A stretch of DNA of 33,159 bases from an uncultured Thermomicrobiales bacterium (GTDB lineage Bacteria > Chloroflexota > Chloroflexia > Thermomicrobiales > CADCWN01). Under the pieces are notes generated by a model. The model had not been told where the DNA came from, did not search any database, and saw only the letters and a program-made list of their open reading frames with translations. Positions 1 to 7,119 of this stretch are shown piece by piece. A program made the position numbers and the translations under genes. Within the stretch, counting starts at the first letter, position 1. Every line of letters begins with the position of its first letter. The stretch covers positions 1 to 33,159 of the forward strand of contig CADCWN010000420.1 of assembly GCA_902806415.1 (NCBI GenBank), written 5' to 3'.

Positions 1-20
1 AAGCTAGGGCAAGTGTACAC

Positions 21-144
21 GGCCTCGCCAAGTCGGTGGAATGGCTAGGAAGTCCTGAGTACGGCGCGGTAATCCTCCCGAGGCCGGTCCCACGGCAGTT
101 CGGGAGGGTTGATCTGTTACGCGGAGCGCGGGCTTGGCGAGGCG
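21..144. ncRNA. candidate structured RNA of unknown family
   Basis: No gene fits here, but the sequence folds strongly. Bases 22-32 pair perfectly with 133-143 (11 bp). Inside, 71-81 pair with 100-110 (11 bp, one G-U), capped by 83-86 pairing with 93-96. A further stem can form between GTAA at 69-72 and TTAC at 117-120. Either strand could be transcribed. I could not match it to RNase P, SRP, 6S, tmRNA or a riboswitch I know. It may also be part of an element extending left of the window. Confidence 0.35.
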
Positions 145-175
145 GCGCATTATTCAACTGGGTAATGGAACTTAT

Positions 176-215
176 CGCACTTGCCCGAAGCGACTACCTT
201 AACCGGGCAAGTGCG
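176..215 (-). terminator. 12-bp hairpin downstream of tRNA-Glu
   Basis: Bases 176-187 and 204-215 are perfect inverted repeats (12 bp, 16-nt loop), just 3' of the tRNA on its strand. There is no long U-tract, so this may be a weak terminator or a processing stem. The 5' arm is also complementary to bases 7-15, so a competing pairing exists. Confidence 0.4.
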
Positions 216-222
216 GAGGGGG

Positions 223-296
223 TACCCGCAGCGGGATTCGAACCCGCGATCTTCACCTTGAAAGGGTGACGTCCTGGGCCACTAGACTATGCGGGC
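223..296 (-). tRNA. tRNA-Glu (anticodon UUC)
   Basis: The minus strand folds as a complete cloverleaf. It has a 7-bp acceptor stem with a G1-U72 wobble, a D-arm with GTCTAGTGG, an anticodon loop CTTTCAA giving UUC, a T-arm with GGTTCGAAT, and discriminator A73. CCA is not encoded (ACCC follows). The G1-U72 pair also occurs in actinobacterial tRNA-Glu genes as I remember them, so it is not a defect. It is probably transcribed alone from the promoter at 326-354. Confidence 0.95.
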
Positions 297-325
297 ATGG
301 CAGCGACAGCGCCGCTGCACGTCAA

Positions 326-354
326 AGGATACACAGCGCGCGTGGCGCTGTCAA
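326..354 (-). promoter_or_regulatory. promoter of tRNA-Glu
   Basis: On the minus strand TTGACA (349-354) is separated by exactly 17 nt from TATCCT (326-331). The start would fall near 319, about 23 nt before the mature tRNA. This is one of the best -35/-10 pairs in the window, as expected for a stable RNA. Confidence 0.75.
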
Positions 355-381
355 TGCTGTTTTCCGCGCCACGACGCCTTT

Positions 382-1950
382 TCAGCCGAGTAGCAGGATT
401 AAACAGGCCCAGATCGTCAGCCCGCCGAGCGCCCCGCCGAGGAGCGGCAACACGGTCGGGCGGGCGCGGATTACGGCGTGGCCGACCCTCTCCCGCAACA
501 GTGCGGACCAGCGCGGGAGGCTCAGCGCGAGGCCGAATGCGGCGTAGAGGGCGGCGACGGTCGGCCAGCCCGGTGCGGCGAGCTTGCGGTCGGCCCAGGG
601 GAGCGCGCCCATCCCTTCCACGGCGAGCAGCATCGCGCGGGCGGGCAGCCAGGTGAGCAACCCCCAGAGATCGGCGAGCGGACCCCACAGCCAACCAGCT
701 ATCCCCGTCGCCACCCCGCCGGCCATGATCAGCGGGACCGGCCACTCCACCAGCAGGTTCGTCGGCAGGGTCACCAGCGAGAACTGCCCGAAATGGTGGA
801 GGCTCAGCGGCAGGGTCGCCAGATCGGCGGCGATCGTCGCGGCGGTGGGCGCGGCGACGAGGGGCGGGAGCCGGAAGCGTCGCAAGCCGGCGAGGAGCGG
901 GGCGGTGCCCGCGATCAGGCCGAGGGTCGCCGCGCAGGAGAGTTGGAAACCGATGTCGAGGAGGGCACCGGGCGAGAAGGCCGTCATCCCGATCGCCGCC
1001 AGGGCGAGGGCGTTCAGCGCGTCGCCGCGCCGCCCGACCGCCTCGGCGGCGAGGTAGAGCATCCCCATGATCGCGGCGCGGATGAGGGTCGGGCTCGCCC
1101 CGACGAAGAGGACGAAGAACCAGATCGCCAGCGCCGACAGGCCCATCCAGGCGAGCGATCGCCCGCGACCCAACCCTCGCCCGACGATCGCGCAGAGCCC
1201 GGCGACCAACGCCACATTCCAGCCGCTCAGCGCCATGATGTGCGCGGTGCCGGTCGAGGTGAACGCCGCGCGCGTGGCGGGCGGCAGGAGCCGATCGTCG
1301 CCGAGCAGGACACCGGTCGTCAGCGCCCCCTCGGCACCGGGGATGTGTCGTCGCAGATCCGCTTCCAGGGCGGCCAGTTGCCTCGCGCGCCAGGTCGCGA
1401 GGTCGCCGCGACCGCCGACCGCGACGATGGTCGTGCCGGAGCCGCGAAATTGCCCGTGCAGCCCCTGGCGCTCCAAGTAGGAGCGAAAACCGGCCAACTC
1501 GATCGTGCCGGTCGAGCGATAGTAGCCGCGAACCTCCACTCGATCGCCGCGCCCGACGGCGGGCGCGGGCGACAGTTCGACGCGCAGGAGCGCCGTCCCC
1601 TCCGACCAGCCATCGGCGACCCGCACCGCCTCCACCGCGATGATCGCCGTATCGGCCCGATCGCCACGAATCGGCCAGTCGCGCACGACGCCCCGGATCG
1701 CCGTGATCGTCCCCGCCGGCAGCGTGGCCGGCGGGTGGCGCACCAGGGAGGCGCGCCAGGTGCCGAGGCCACAGCAGACGAGCGCGACGGCCAGCAGGAG
1801 CAGGGGGCGCCAGACACCGGGGAGGAGGAGGGCGAACGCCAGGGCGGCGAGCGCGGACCAGGCCAGCAGCGCCGCCCACTGGCCGAGAGCGCGCCCGAGG
1901 CCGAGCGCGATCCCGATCAGCCAGGCGCTGTCGAGCCAGACTAGCCGCAC
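382..1950 (-). CDS. comEC: ComEC/Rec2-family DNA-uptake channel protein, without MBL domain
   Basis: A 522-residue polytopic membrane protein of the ComEC/Rec2 competence family, which moves single-stranded DNA across the membrane during transformation. After N-terminal membrane segments (about 10-65), an OB-like periplasmic region (about 75-175) leads into the competence domain with the diagnostic HIMALSG motif at residues 237-243. Many transmembrane helices follow to the C terminus. Longer family members add a C-terminal metallo-beta-lactamase domain of about 250 residues. It is absent here and no separate copy follows, since the next gene is tRNA-Glu. It lies 47 bp behind the membrane protein on the same strand, so the two may be cotranscribed. 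No ComEA/ComF partners are visible. The family call is firm, but competence of the host is not shown. Confidence 0.88.
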   Translation of the reverse strand: MRLVWLDSAWLIGIALGLGRALGQWAALLAWSALAALAFALLLPGVWRPLLLLAVALVCCGLGTWRASLVRHPPATLPAGTITAIRGVVRDWPIRGDRADTAIIAVEAVRVADGWSEGTALLRVELSPAPAVGRGDRVEVRGYYRSTGTIELAGFRSYLERQGLHGQFRGSGTTIVAVGGRGDLATWRARQLAALEADLRRHIPGAEGALTTGVLLGDDRLLPPATRAAFTSTGTAHIMALSGWNVALVAGLCAIVGRGLGRGRSLAWMGLSALAIWFFVLFVGASPTLIRAAIMGMLYLAAEAVGRRGDALNALALAAIGMTAFSPGALLDIGFQLSCAATLGLIAGTAPLLAGLRRFRLPPLVAAPTAATIAADLATLPLSLHHFGQFSLVTLPTNLLVEWPVPLIMAGGVATGIAGWLWGPLADLWGLLTWLPARAMLLAVEGMGALPWADRKLAAPGWPTVAALYAAFGLALSLPRWSALLRERVGHAVIRARPTVLPLLGGALGGLTIWACLILLLG

Positions 1951-1997
1951 GCCCCGCCCCCCTTACTGCGGAACGCGCCCGCCCCGAGCGCCACAGA

Positions 1998-2864
1998 TCA
2001 CCGCACCGTGAACTCGATCGTCCGACTCGGCGTCGATTCGCCCTTAAGGTAGAACTCGCCGCGATAGCTACCGGCGGCGGTCGGGGTATAGCTGAACGCT
2101 CCATGGAAAGTCGCGTCCTGGTCGAACGTCTTCTCGCCGCCGGTCAGGGTCTCCCGCGTGCCGTTGCGGAAGAGCCGCAGTTCGATCGCATCGCCCTGCT
2201 TGACGTTCTGCGCGGTGTAGGTGATGAACATCGGCTGGTTGACCGTGAAGTCGGCCACCTCCCGCTCCGGGCGATTGCTGGCGTTGAGCGAGGTGGTGGT
2301 GGCGACATCGGTGAGGCCGGAGACGATCAAATTCTGATAGGCGTAGATGCTGCCGACCACACCGCAAATCAGCAGCAGCACGGCGGCGGCGCTGCACCCG
2401 ATGATCAAGCCGCGACGACTGCGCCGCGCGGGCGCTGCGGGCGTTGCGACGCTCTGCACGCCACCGAAATTCCCCTGCGGTTGCGCCCCGAAGCCGCCCT
2501 GGGGCTGGCCCACGTTGCCCTGTGGCGACCCACCGAAGCCGCCTTGTCCCTGCCCGGTAAAACCACCCTGGGGTTGTTGACCAAAGCCGCCCTGCGGCGC
2601 TCCACCGGAACCACCTTGCGACGAAGGCTGGCCGAACTGGTCGGGCGGTGGCCCCGGCGGAACGGGCGGCTGACCCGGCACCCAGGCATTGCCGTCGTAG
2701 CGCAGCCAGCCGCCCGTATTCCCATCGATCGCCCAGTAGCTGCCTGCGGCATCGCGCACCTGCAACCCTTGCACGCGCCGCCCGTATTCCTCCGCGCTGA
2801 GCTGCCGCTGGTCGTACGCCTGCCGTAGCCGACCGTATTCGGCGCGGGCCTCCTCGAAGTTCAC
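1998..2864 (-). CDS. Gly/Gln-rich single-pass membrane protein with extracellular beta domain
   Basis: I do not recognise a named family. The 288-residue product starts at GTG 2864, six bases after AAAGGAG, rather than at an earlier start in the frame. Residues 1-45 are a charged helical segment resembling short oligomerisation (SHOCT-like) domains. A W-D-G-N-A-W-like patch follows, then a linker of about 80 residues with repeated PQGGFG/QPQGNFGG units. Next come a basic stop-transfer cluster (RRSRRG), one hydrophobic helix, and a C-terminal region of about 110 residues rich in beta-strand pattern that ends in an Ig-like strand. The topology suggests N-terminus inside and beta domain outside. 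It is followed 47 bp later by comEC. A role as a surface or envelope sensor is only a guess. Confidence 0.7.
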   Translation of the reverse strand: MNFEEARAEYGRLRQAYDQRQLSAEEYGRRVQGLQVRDAAGSYWAIDGNTGGWLRYDGNAWVPGQPPVPPGPPPDQFGQPSSQGGSGGAPQGGFGQQPQGGFTGQGQGGFGGSPQGNVGQPQGGFGAQPQGNFGGVQSVATPAAPARRSRRGLIIGCSAAAVLLLICGVVGSIYAYQNLIVSGLTDVATTTSLNASNRPEREVADFTVNQPMFITYTAQNVKQGDAIELRLFRNGTRETLTGGEKTFDQDATFHGAFSYTPTAAGSYRGEFYLKGESTPSRTIEFTVR

Positions 2865-3003
2865 CGGTTCGCTCCTTTCGTCATCGGCGCGAGTGTCCGA
2901 ACCGCAGTGCGGGTGCGGCCACGCTCTACAGGTGAATACGCCACGAGGGGCTCGGATGTTTGCGCGCCACCCCACCCATTTCGCTTGTCGCCAGTCCGCG
3001 CCC

Positions 3004-3012
3004 ATTGTAGCA
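3004..3012 (-). promoter_or_regulatory. extended -10 promoter of the membrane protein/comEC unit
   Basis: On the minus strand TGC precedes TACAAT (3004-3009), an extended -10. No good -35 lies 17 nt upstream. The predicted start near 2997 gives a 5' leader of about 130 nt. Confidence 0.45.
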
Positions 3013-3047
3013 CGCACGATTTCCGACGAGCACCGCGAGGGTGACTG

Positions 3048-3076
3048 TTGACATCGACCGGGCGCGGCGGTACGTT
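3048..3076 (+). promoter_or_regulatory. promoter of the serine hydrolase gene
   Basis: TTGACA at 3048-3053 and TACGTT at 3071-3076 are spaced by 17 nt on the plus strand. The transcript would start near 3083 and reach the AAAGGAGG ribosome site at about 3148-3155. The rest of 2865-3165 is divergent intergenic DNA with no small gene that I can support. Confidence 0.55.
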
Positions 3077-3165
3077 TCGCGGGGGTCGCGCGGCCCGCCG
3101 CCGTCAACCGGCATTCCTGCCGCTCCCCGACAATCCCACGACAACGCCAAAGGAGGAGCGCAGCG

Positions 3166-4557
3166 ATGGTCATGCAGCAGAACCCCGATACCGGCGGCAT
3201 CGCCGACGCCGATTTCCGCCAACTCACCGACGAGGTCGTCGCGGCGGGGGCACGGTTGGGTGTCCCCGGCGTGGCGATCGGCGTCCGCCATAAGGGCGAG
3301 GACCACGTTGCCGGTTTTGGAGTCACCAACGTCGAGGCTCCGGTGCCGGTCGATCCGCGGACCCTCTTCCAGATCGGTTCGACCACCAAGACGTTCACCG
3401 GCACCGTGGCGATGCGCCTGGTCGAGGCGGGGAAACTCGATCTCGACGCGCCCCTCCGCACCTATCTGCCGGGGTTGCGCCTGCGCGATGAGGGCGTGGC
3501 GGCGCGGGCGACGCTGCGCCACCTCTTCGACCATACCGGCGGCTGGCTCGGGGATTACTTCGACGACACCGGCGGGGGCGACGACGCGCTGGCGATCATC
3601 GTCGAGCGGATGGTCGAGCTGCCGCAGTGGACCCCGCTGGGTCAGCTAGCCTCTTACAATAACGCGGGCTTCTACCTGGCCGGGCGGATCATCGAGGTGG
3701 TAACGGGCAAGCCGTACGAGGCGGTCGTGCAGGAGATGATCCTCGATCCGCTCGGGATGGACGAGTCGTTCTTCTTCGCGGCGGACTGCATCAGTCGGCG
3801 TGTGGCGGTCGGGCACACGGTCGAGGATGGGCGGGCGTCCGTCGCGCGCCCGTGGGCCTTGGCGCGCGCGGCACACGCCGCCGGTGGCCTCGCGTCGAGC
3901 GTCCGCGACCAACTGAAGTATGCGCGCTTCCACCTCGGCGACGGCATCGCCCCGGACGGCACCCGCCTCCTCTCGCGGGCCTCGATCGAGGAGATGCAGA
4001 CGGCGCGGACCCCGGCGGGGAGCGCGTTCGGCGCGTTCGGCGTGACCTGGATGATCAAGACCCTCGGTGGCGTGAAGACGGTCCGGCACGGCGGCACGAC
4101 GAACGGCCAACTCTCCGCTTTCGTCCTGGTTCCCGAGCGCGATTTCGCCCTCACTGTCCTGACCAACGCGACCAGTGGCGGGCAACTGCACGGCGAGATC
4201 GTCAGGTGGGCGCTGCGCCACTATTTCGACATCGGCGAACCGGAGCACGAGGCGCGTCAGCTCACCGAGGCCGAACTCGCCCCCTATGCCGGCACCTATA
4301 CGTCGGCGATGACCGATGTCGAGCTCACCGTCAAGGGCGGCGACCTCATCCTCCAGGCCGTCCCCAAAGGGGGATTCCCGCACAAAGACTCGCCTCCTCG
4401 CCCGGCCCCGCCGCCGACCCGCCTCGCCCTCGGCCAGGATGAGCTGGTCGTCGCGCTCGATCCGCCGTTCAAGGAGGCCCGTGGCGAATTCCTGCGCGAC
4501 GAAGACGGCGCGATCGCCTGGCTGCGCTTCGGCGGTCGGATCGCCAGACGGTCGTGA
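3166..4557 (+). CDS. serine hydrolase, beta-lactamase class C/PBP4*-like
   Basis: This 463-residue protein belongs to the beta-lactamase-related (class C / D-alanyl-D-alanine carboxypeptidase / esterase) family. The catalytic motifs are in order: S72-T-T-K75, Y164-N-N and H308-G-G. The last replaces the KTG box, as usual in EstB-like members. The C-terminal ~100 residues form the lipocalin-like beta domain often fused to these hydrolases. No signal peptide is evident, so a cytoplasmic esterase or amidase role is plausible. The start at 3166 follows AAAGGAGG at good spacing. The substrate cannot be read from sequence, and true beta-lactamase activity is unlikely to be its main role. Confidence 0.88.
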   Translation: MVMQQNPDTGGIADADFRQLTDEVVAAGARLGVPGVAIGVRHKGEDHVAGFGVTNVEAPVPVDPRTLFQIGSTTKTFTGTVAMRLVEAGKLDLDAPLRTYLPGLRLRDEGVAARATLRHLFDHTGGWLGDYFDDTGGGDDALAIIVERMVELPQWTPLGQLASYNNAGFYLAGRIIEVVTGKPYEAVVQEMILDPLGMDESFFFAADCISRRVAVGHTVEDGRASVARPWALARAAHAAGGLASSVRDQLKYARFHLGDGIAPDGTRLLSRASIEEMQTARTPAGSAFGAFGVTWMIKTLGGVKTVRHGGTTNGQLSAFVLVPERDFALTVLTNATSGGQLHGEIVRWALRHYFDIGEPEHEARQLTEAELAPYAGTYTSAMTDVELTVKGGDLILQAVPKGGFPHKDSPPRPAPPPTRLALGQDELVVALDPPFKEARGEFLRDEDGAIAWLRFGGRIARRS

Positions 4558-4566
4558 GGGATCCGG

Positions 4567-4634
4567 GTCGAAGGTCGAAGGTCGAAGGTCGAAGGGGACG
4601 CTCTCCTTTCGACCTTCGACCTTCGACCTTCGAC
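4567..4634. repeat. perfect hairpin of four 7-nt repeats per arm
   Basis: Four tandem GTCGAAG units (4567-4594) face four complementary CTTCGAC-type units (4607-4634; the first begins with T, so one mismatch) across a 12-nt loop. The arm starts 10 nt after the hydrolase stop and ends about 50 nt before the next gene. It can act as a transcript 3'-end stem, but no U-tract follows. It shares its design with the repeats at 15082, 23052 and 31852. Confidence 0.9.
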
Positions 4635-4684
4635 TCTCGGGACGCAGGAGCCGGGGAGCACACTCACACAATCAAGGAACACCG

Positions 4685-6979
4685 ATGACTGACACTGCCA
4701 CCCACCCGTTCATCGGCCAGTCGGTCCCGCGCGGCGGGGATCGGCGGCTGCTCGTCGGCGCGGGGCGCTTCGTGGACGACGTGCGCCTGCCGGGGACCGC
4801 GCACGCGGCGTTCGTCCGCAGCCCGCACGCCCACGCCGCGATTCGCGGGATCGACTGCGCGGCGGCGCGCGCCCATCCAGGGGTGCTCGGCGTCTGGACC
4901 GGCGTGGAGATCGGCGCGCTCCTGCGCCCGCAAGTGGTCGAGGGAGGCGAGTTGCTGCCGGGGCGCACGATTCGTCGCTGGCCGCTGGCGACCGATCGCG
5001 TCCGCTTCGTCGGCGACGCGGTGGCGGTCGTGGTCGCGGAGGACGCCTACACCGCGCGTGATGCGGCGGCGCTCGTCGCGGTCGAGTATCAGCCGCTGCG
5101 GGCGGTCGTCGAGCCGGAGGCGGCGCGCGCGCCCGACGCGCCGATCCTGCACGACGACTGGCCCGATAATGTCGCGTTCCGCTGGGAGACCGTGGTCGGC
5201 GAGCCCGATCGTCGGTTCGCGGGGGCCATGCGCATCGTCGAGGTGCAATTGGTCAACAACCGGATCCAGGCCGCCTTCATCGAGACGCGCGCGGTCCTGG
5301 CGAGCCCGCAGCCGGGGACCGACGAACTGACCGTCTGGGCCTCGACCCAGGTGCCGCACACCGTGCGCGGTGGGATCGCCGCGGCGCTCGATCTGCCGGA
5401 GGCGCAGGTGCGCGTGATCGCGCCCGACATCGGCGGCGCGTTCGGCACGAAGGGGGGCGTCTATCCCGAATACCTGCTGATCCCGGCGCTGGCGCGCTCG
5501 CTCGACCGACCGGTCAAGTGGCTAGAGACGCGCGGCGAGTCGTTCCAGGCGACGAACCACGCGCGCGATCAGCGCCAGCGGATCCGCGCGGCGGTCGCGC
5601 CCGATGGCACGGTGGAGGCGCTGGAATTCGCGGTCGTCGCCAATCTCGGCGCGTATGGGGCGAACACCGTCCCGCTCAGCACCGGCAGGATGGCGACCGG
5701 ACCCTACCGCGTGCGCGACATCCGCGTGGGCGTCACCGGCGTGATGACCAATACCACGCCGACCGGCGCGTATCGCGGCGCCGGTCGCCCGGAGGCGGCA
5801 TATGCGCTCGAACGGCTGATGGACGCGATCGCGCGCGAACTCGATCTCGACCCATTCGAGGTGCGCCGCCGCAACGCCCTGCCGCCCGACGCCTTCCCCT
5901 ACGACGCGCCGACCGGCGTCCGCCCCGACAGCGGCGAATATGGGCGCGCGCTCGACGAGGCGATCCGGCTGATCGACTACGCCGGTTTCCGCCGCGAGCA
6001 GGCTGCAACGCGCGCTGCGGGAAGACTGCTCGGCCTCGGCGTCGCCCTCTACTGCGAGTTCGCCGGGCCGGGGTGGGACAGCGCGCAGGTCCGCGCGCAG
6101 CCCGACGGCACGGTGACGGTGGCCGTCGGCGTCTCCCCACACGGTCAGGGGACCGAGACGGCGTTCGCGCAGATCGCCGCCGACACCCTGGGGATCACCC
6201 CGGCGCAGATCGTCGTCCGCGCGGGTGACACCGCGCTCACGCCGCAGGGGATCGGCACCTTCGGCTCGCGCAACACCGCGATCGGCGGCTCGGCGGTCCT
6301 CCTCGCCGCGCGCGAGGTCGCGGCGAAAGCCCGGCGGATCGCCGCCGCCCTCCTGGAAGCTGCCGAGGAGGACATCGTGCTGGAAGGGGGCGCGTATGGC
6401 CCGCGCGGCGTCCCCGACCGGCGCGTCACCTTCGCGCAGATCGCCCGCGCCGCGCACCGAATGGGCGGCGTGCCGGGCGGTCTGCCGCCCGGACTCGAAG
6501 CGACCAATCACTTCACGCCGGAGGGGCGCACCTTCCCGTTCGGCGTCCACGTCGCGATCGTCGAGATTGACCCGGCGACCGGCGAACTGATGGTGCGGCG
6601 CTACCTGGCGGTGGACGACTGCGGCGTGCGGATCAACCCGCGCCTGATCGCTGATCAGGTGCGCGGCGGGCTGGCCCAGGGGTTCGGCCAGGCGCTCCAG
6701 GAGCAGATCGCCTACGACGCCGACGGCCAATTGCTCACCGGCTCATTCCTCGACTACGCAGTGCCGCGCGCCGGGCAACTGCCGAACTTCGAGCTGGGCC
6801 ACACCGTCACGCCGAGCCCGTTCAACCCGCTCGGCGTCAAGGGGATCGGCGAGTCCGGCACCACCGGCGCGCCCCCGGCCCTCGTCAACGCCGCCCTCGA
6901 CGCCCTCGCCCCGCTCGGCGTCCGCGCGCTCGACATGCCGCTGACGGCGGAGCGAATCTGGCGGGCGATGCAAGAGTAG
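4685..6979 (+). CDS. xanthine dehydrogenase/CoxL-family molybdopterin-binding subunit (form II type)
   Basis: A 764-residue large subunit of the molybdenum hydroxylase family (CO dehydrogenase, xanthine and aldehyde oxidases). The N-terminal hammerhead domain (about 10-130) is followed by molybdopterin-binding domains. The loop A362-Y-R-G-A-G-R368 is the form II signature, whereas true aerobic CO dehydrogenase (form I) has AYXCSFR. The catalytic glutamate is E723 in KGIGESG, so the enzyme should be competent for hydroxylation. The partner FAD (CoxM) and 2Fe-2S (CoxS) subunits are not adjacent: the upstream gene is a hydrolase and the downstream gene is convergent. The start at 4685 follows AAGGAAC. 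The substrate is unknown, and carbon monoxide is unlikely. Confidence 0.88.
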   Translation: MTDTATHPFIGQSVPRGGDRRLLVGAGRFVDDVRLPGTAHAAFVRSPHAHAAIRGIDCAAARAHPGVLGVWTGVEIGALLRPQVVEGGELLPGRTIRRWPLATDRVRFVGDAVAVVVAEDAYTARDAAALVAVEYQPLRAVVEPEAARAPDAPILHDDWPDNVAFRWETVVGEPDRRFAGAMRIVEVQLVNNRIQAAFIETRAVLASPQPGTDELTVWASTQVPHTVRGGIAAALDLPEAQVRVIAPDIGGAFGTKGGVYPEYLLIPALARSLDRPVKWLETRGESFQATNHARDQRQRIRAAVAPDGTVEALEFAVVANLGAYGANTVPLSTGRMATGPYRVRDIRVGVTGVMTNTTPTGAYRGAGRPEAAYALERLMDAIARELDLDPFEVRRRNALPPDAFPYDAPTGVRPDSGEYGRALDEAIRLIDYAGFRREQAATRAAGRLLGLGVALYCEFAGPGWDSAQVRAQPDGTVTVAVGVSPHGQGTETAFAQIAADTLGITPAQIVVRAGDTALTPQGIGTFGSRNTAIGGSAVLLAAREVAAKARRIAAALLEAAEEDIVLEGGAYGPRGVPDRRVTFAQIARAAHRMGGVPGGLPPGLEATNHFTPEGRTFPFGVHVAIVEIDPATGELMVRRYLAVDDCGVRINPRLIADQVRGGLAQGFGQALQEQIAYDADGQLLTGSFLDYAVPRAGQLPNFELGHTVTPSPFNPLGVKGIGESGTTGAPPALVNAALDALAPLGVRALDMPLTAERIWRAMQE

Positions 6980-7119
6980 GCGAAAAACCACCCGACCGGA
7001 CCCGCCGCGCCCCCGCGCATGGCTGGTACGCGGAGGCGCAGCAGAGTCCAGGATTACTCTACTGGATGAAGCTGAGAGCAGGGCAAGAGCGCGCTGAGGA
7101 AGGGCTGAGAATCGGGCGC

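Noticed and set aside
21..144. Retron or integron attC site
   Set aside because: The end-pairing stem recalls retron a1/a2 arms, but no reverse transcriptase is visible, and attC core sites (RYYYAAC/GTTRRRY) are missing.
287..2104. Long minus-strand frame (605 codons) overlapping comEC
   Set aside because: Arg/Ala/Pro-rich translation without domain patterns; it is a high-GC shadow of comEC in another frame.
4685..6979. Aerobic carbon monoxide dehydrogenase CoxL (form I)
   Set aside because: The active-site loop is AYRGAGR, not AYXCSFR, and CoxM/CoxS are missing.
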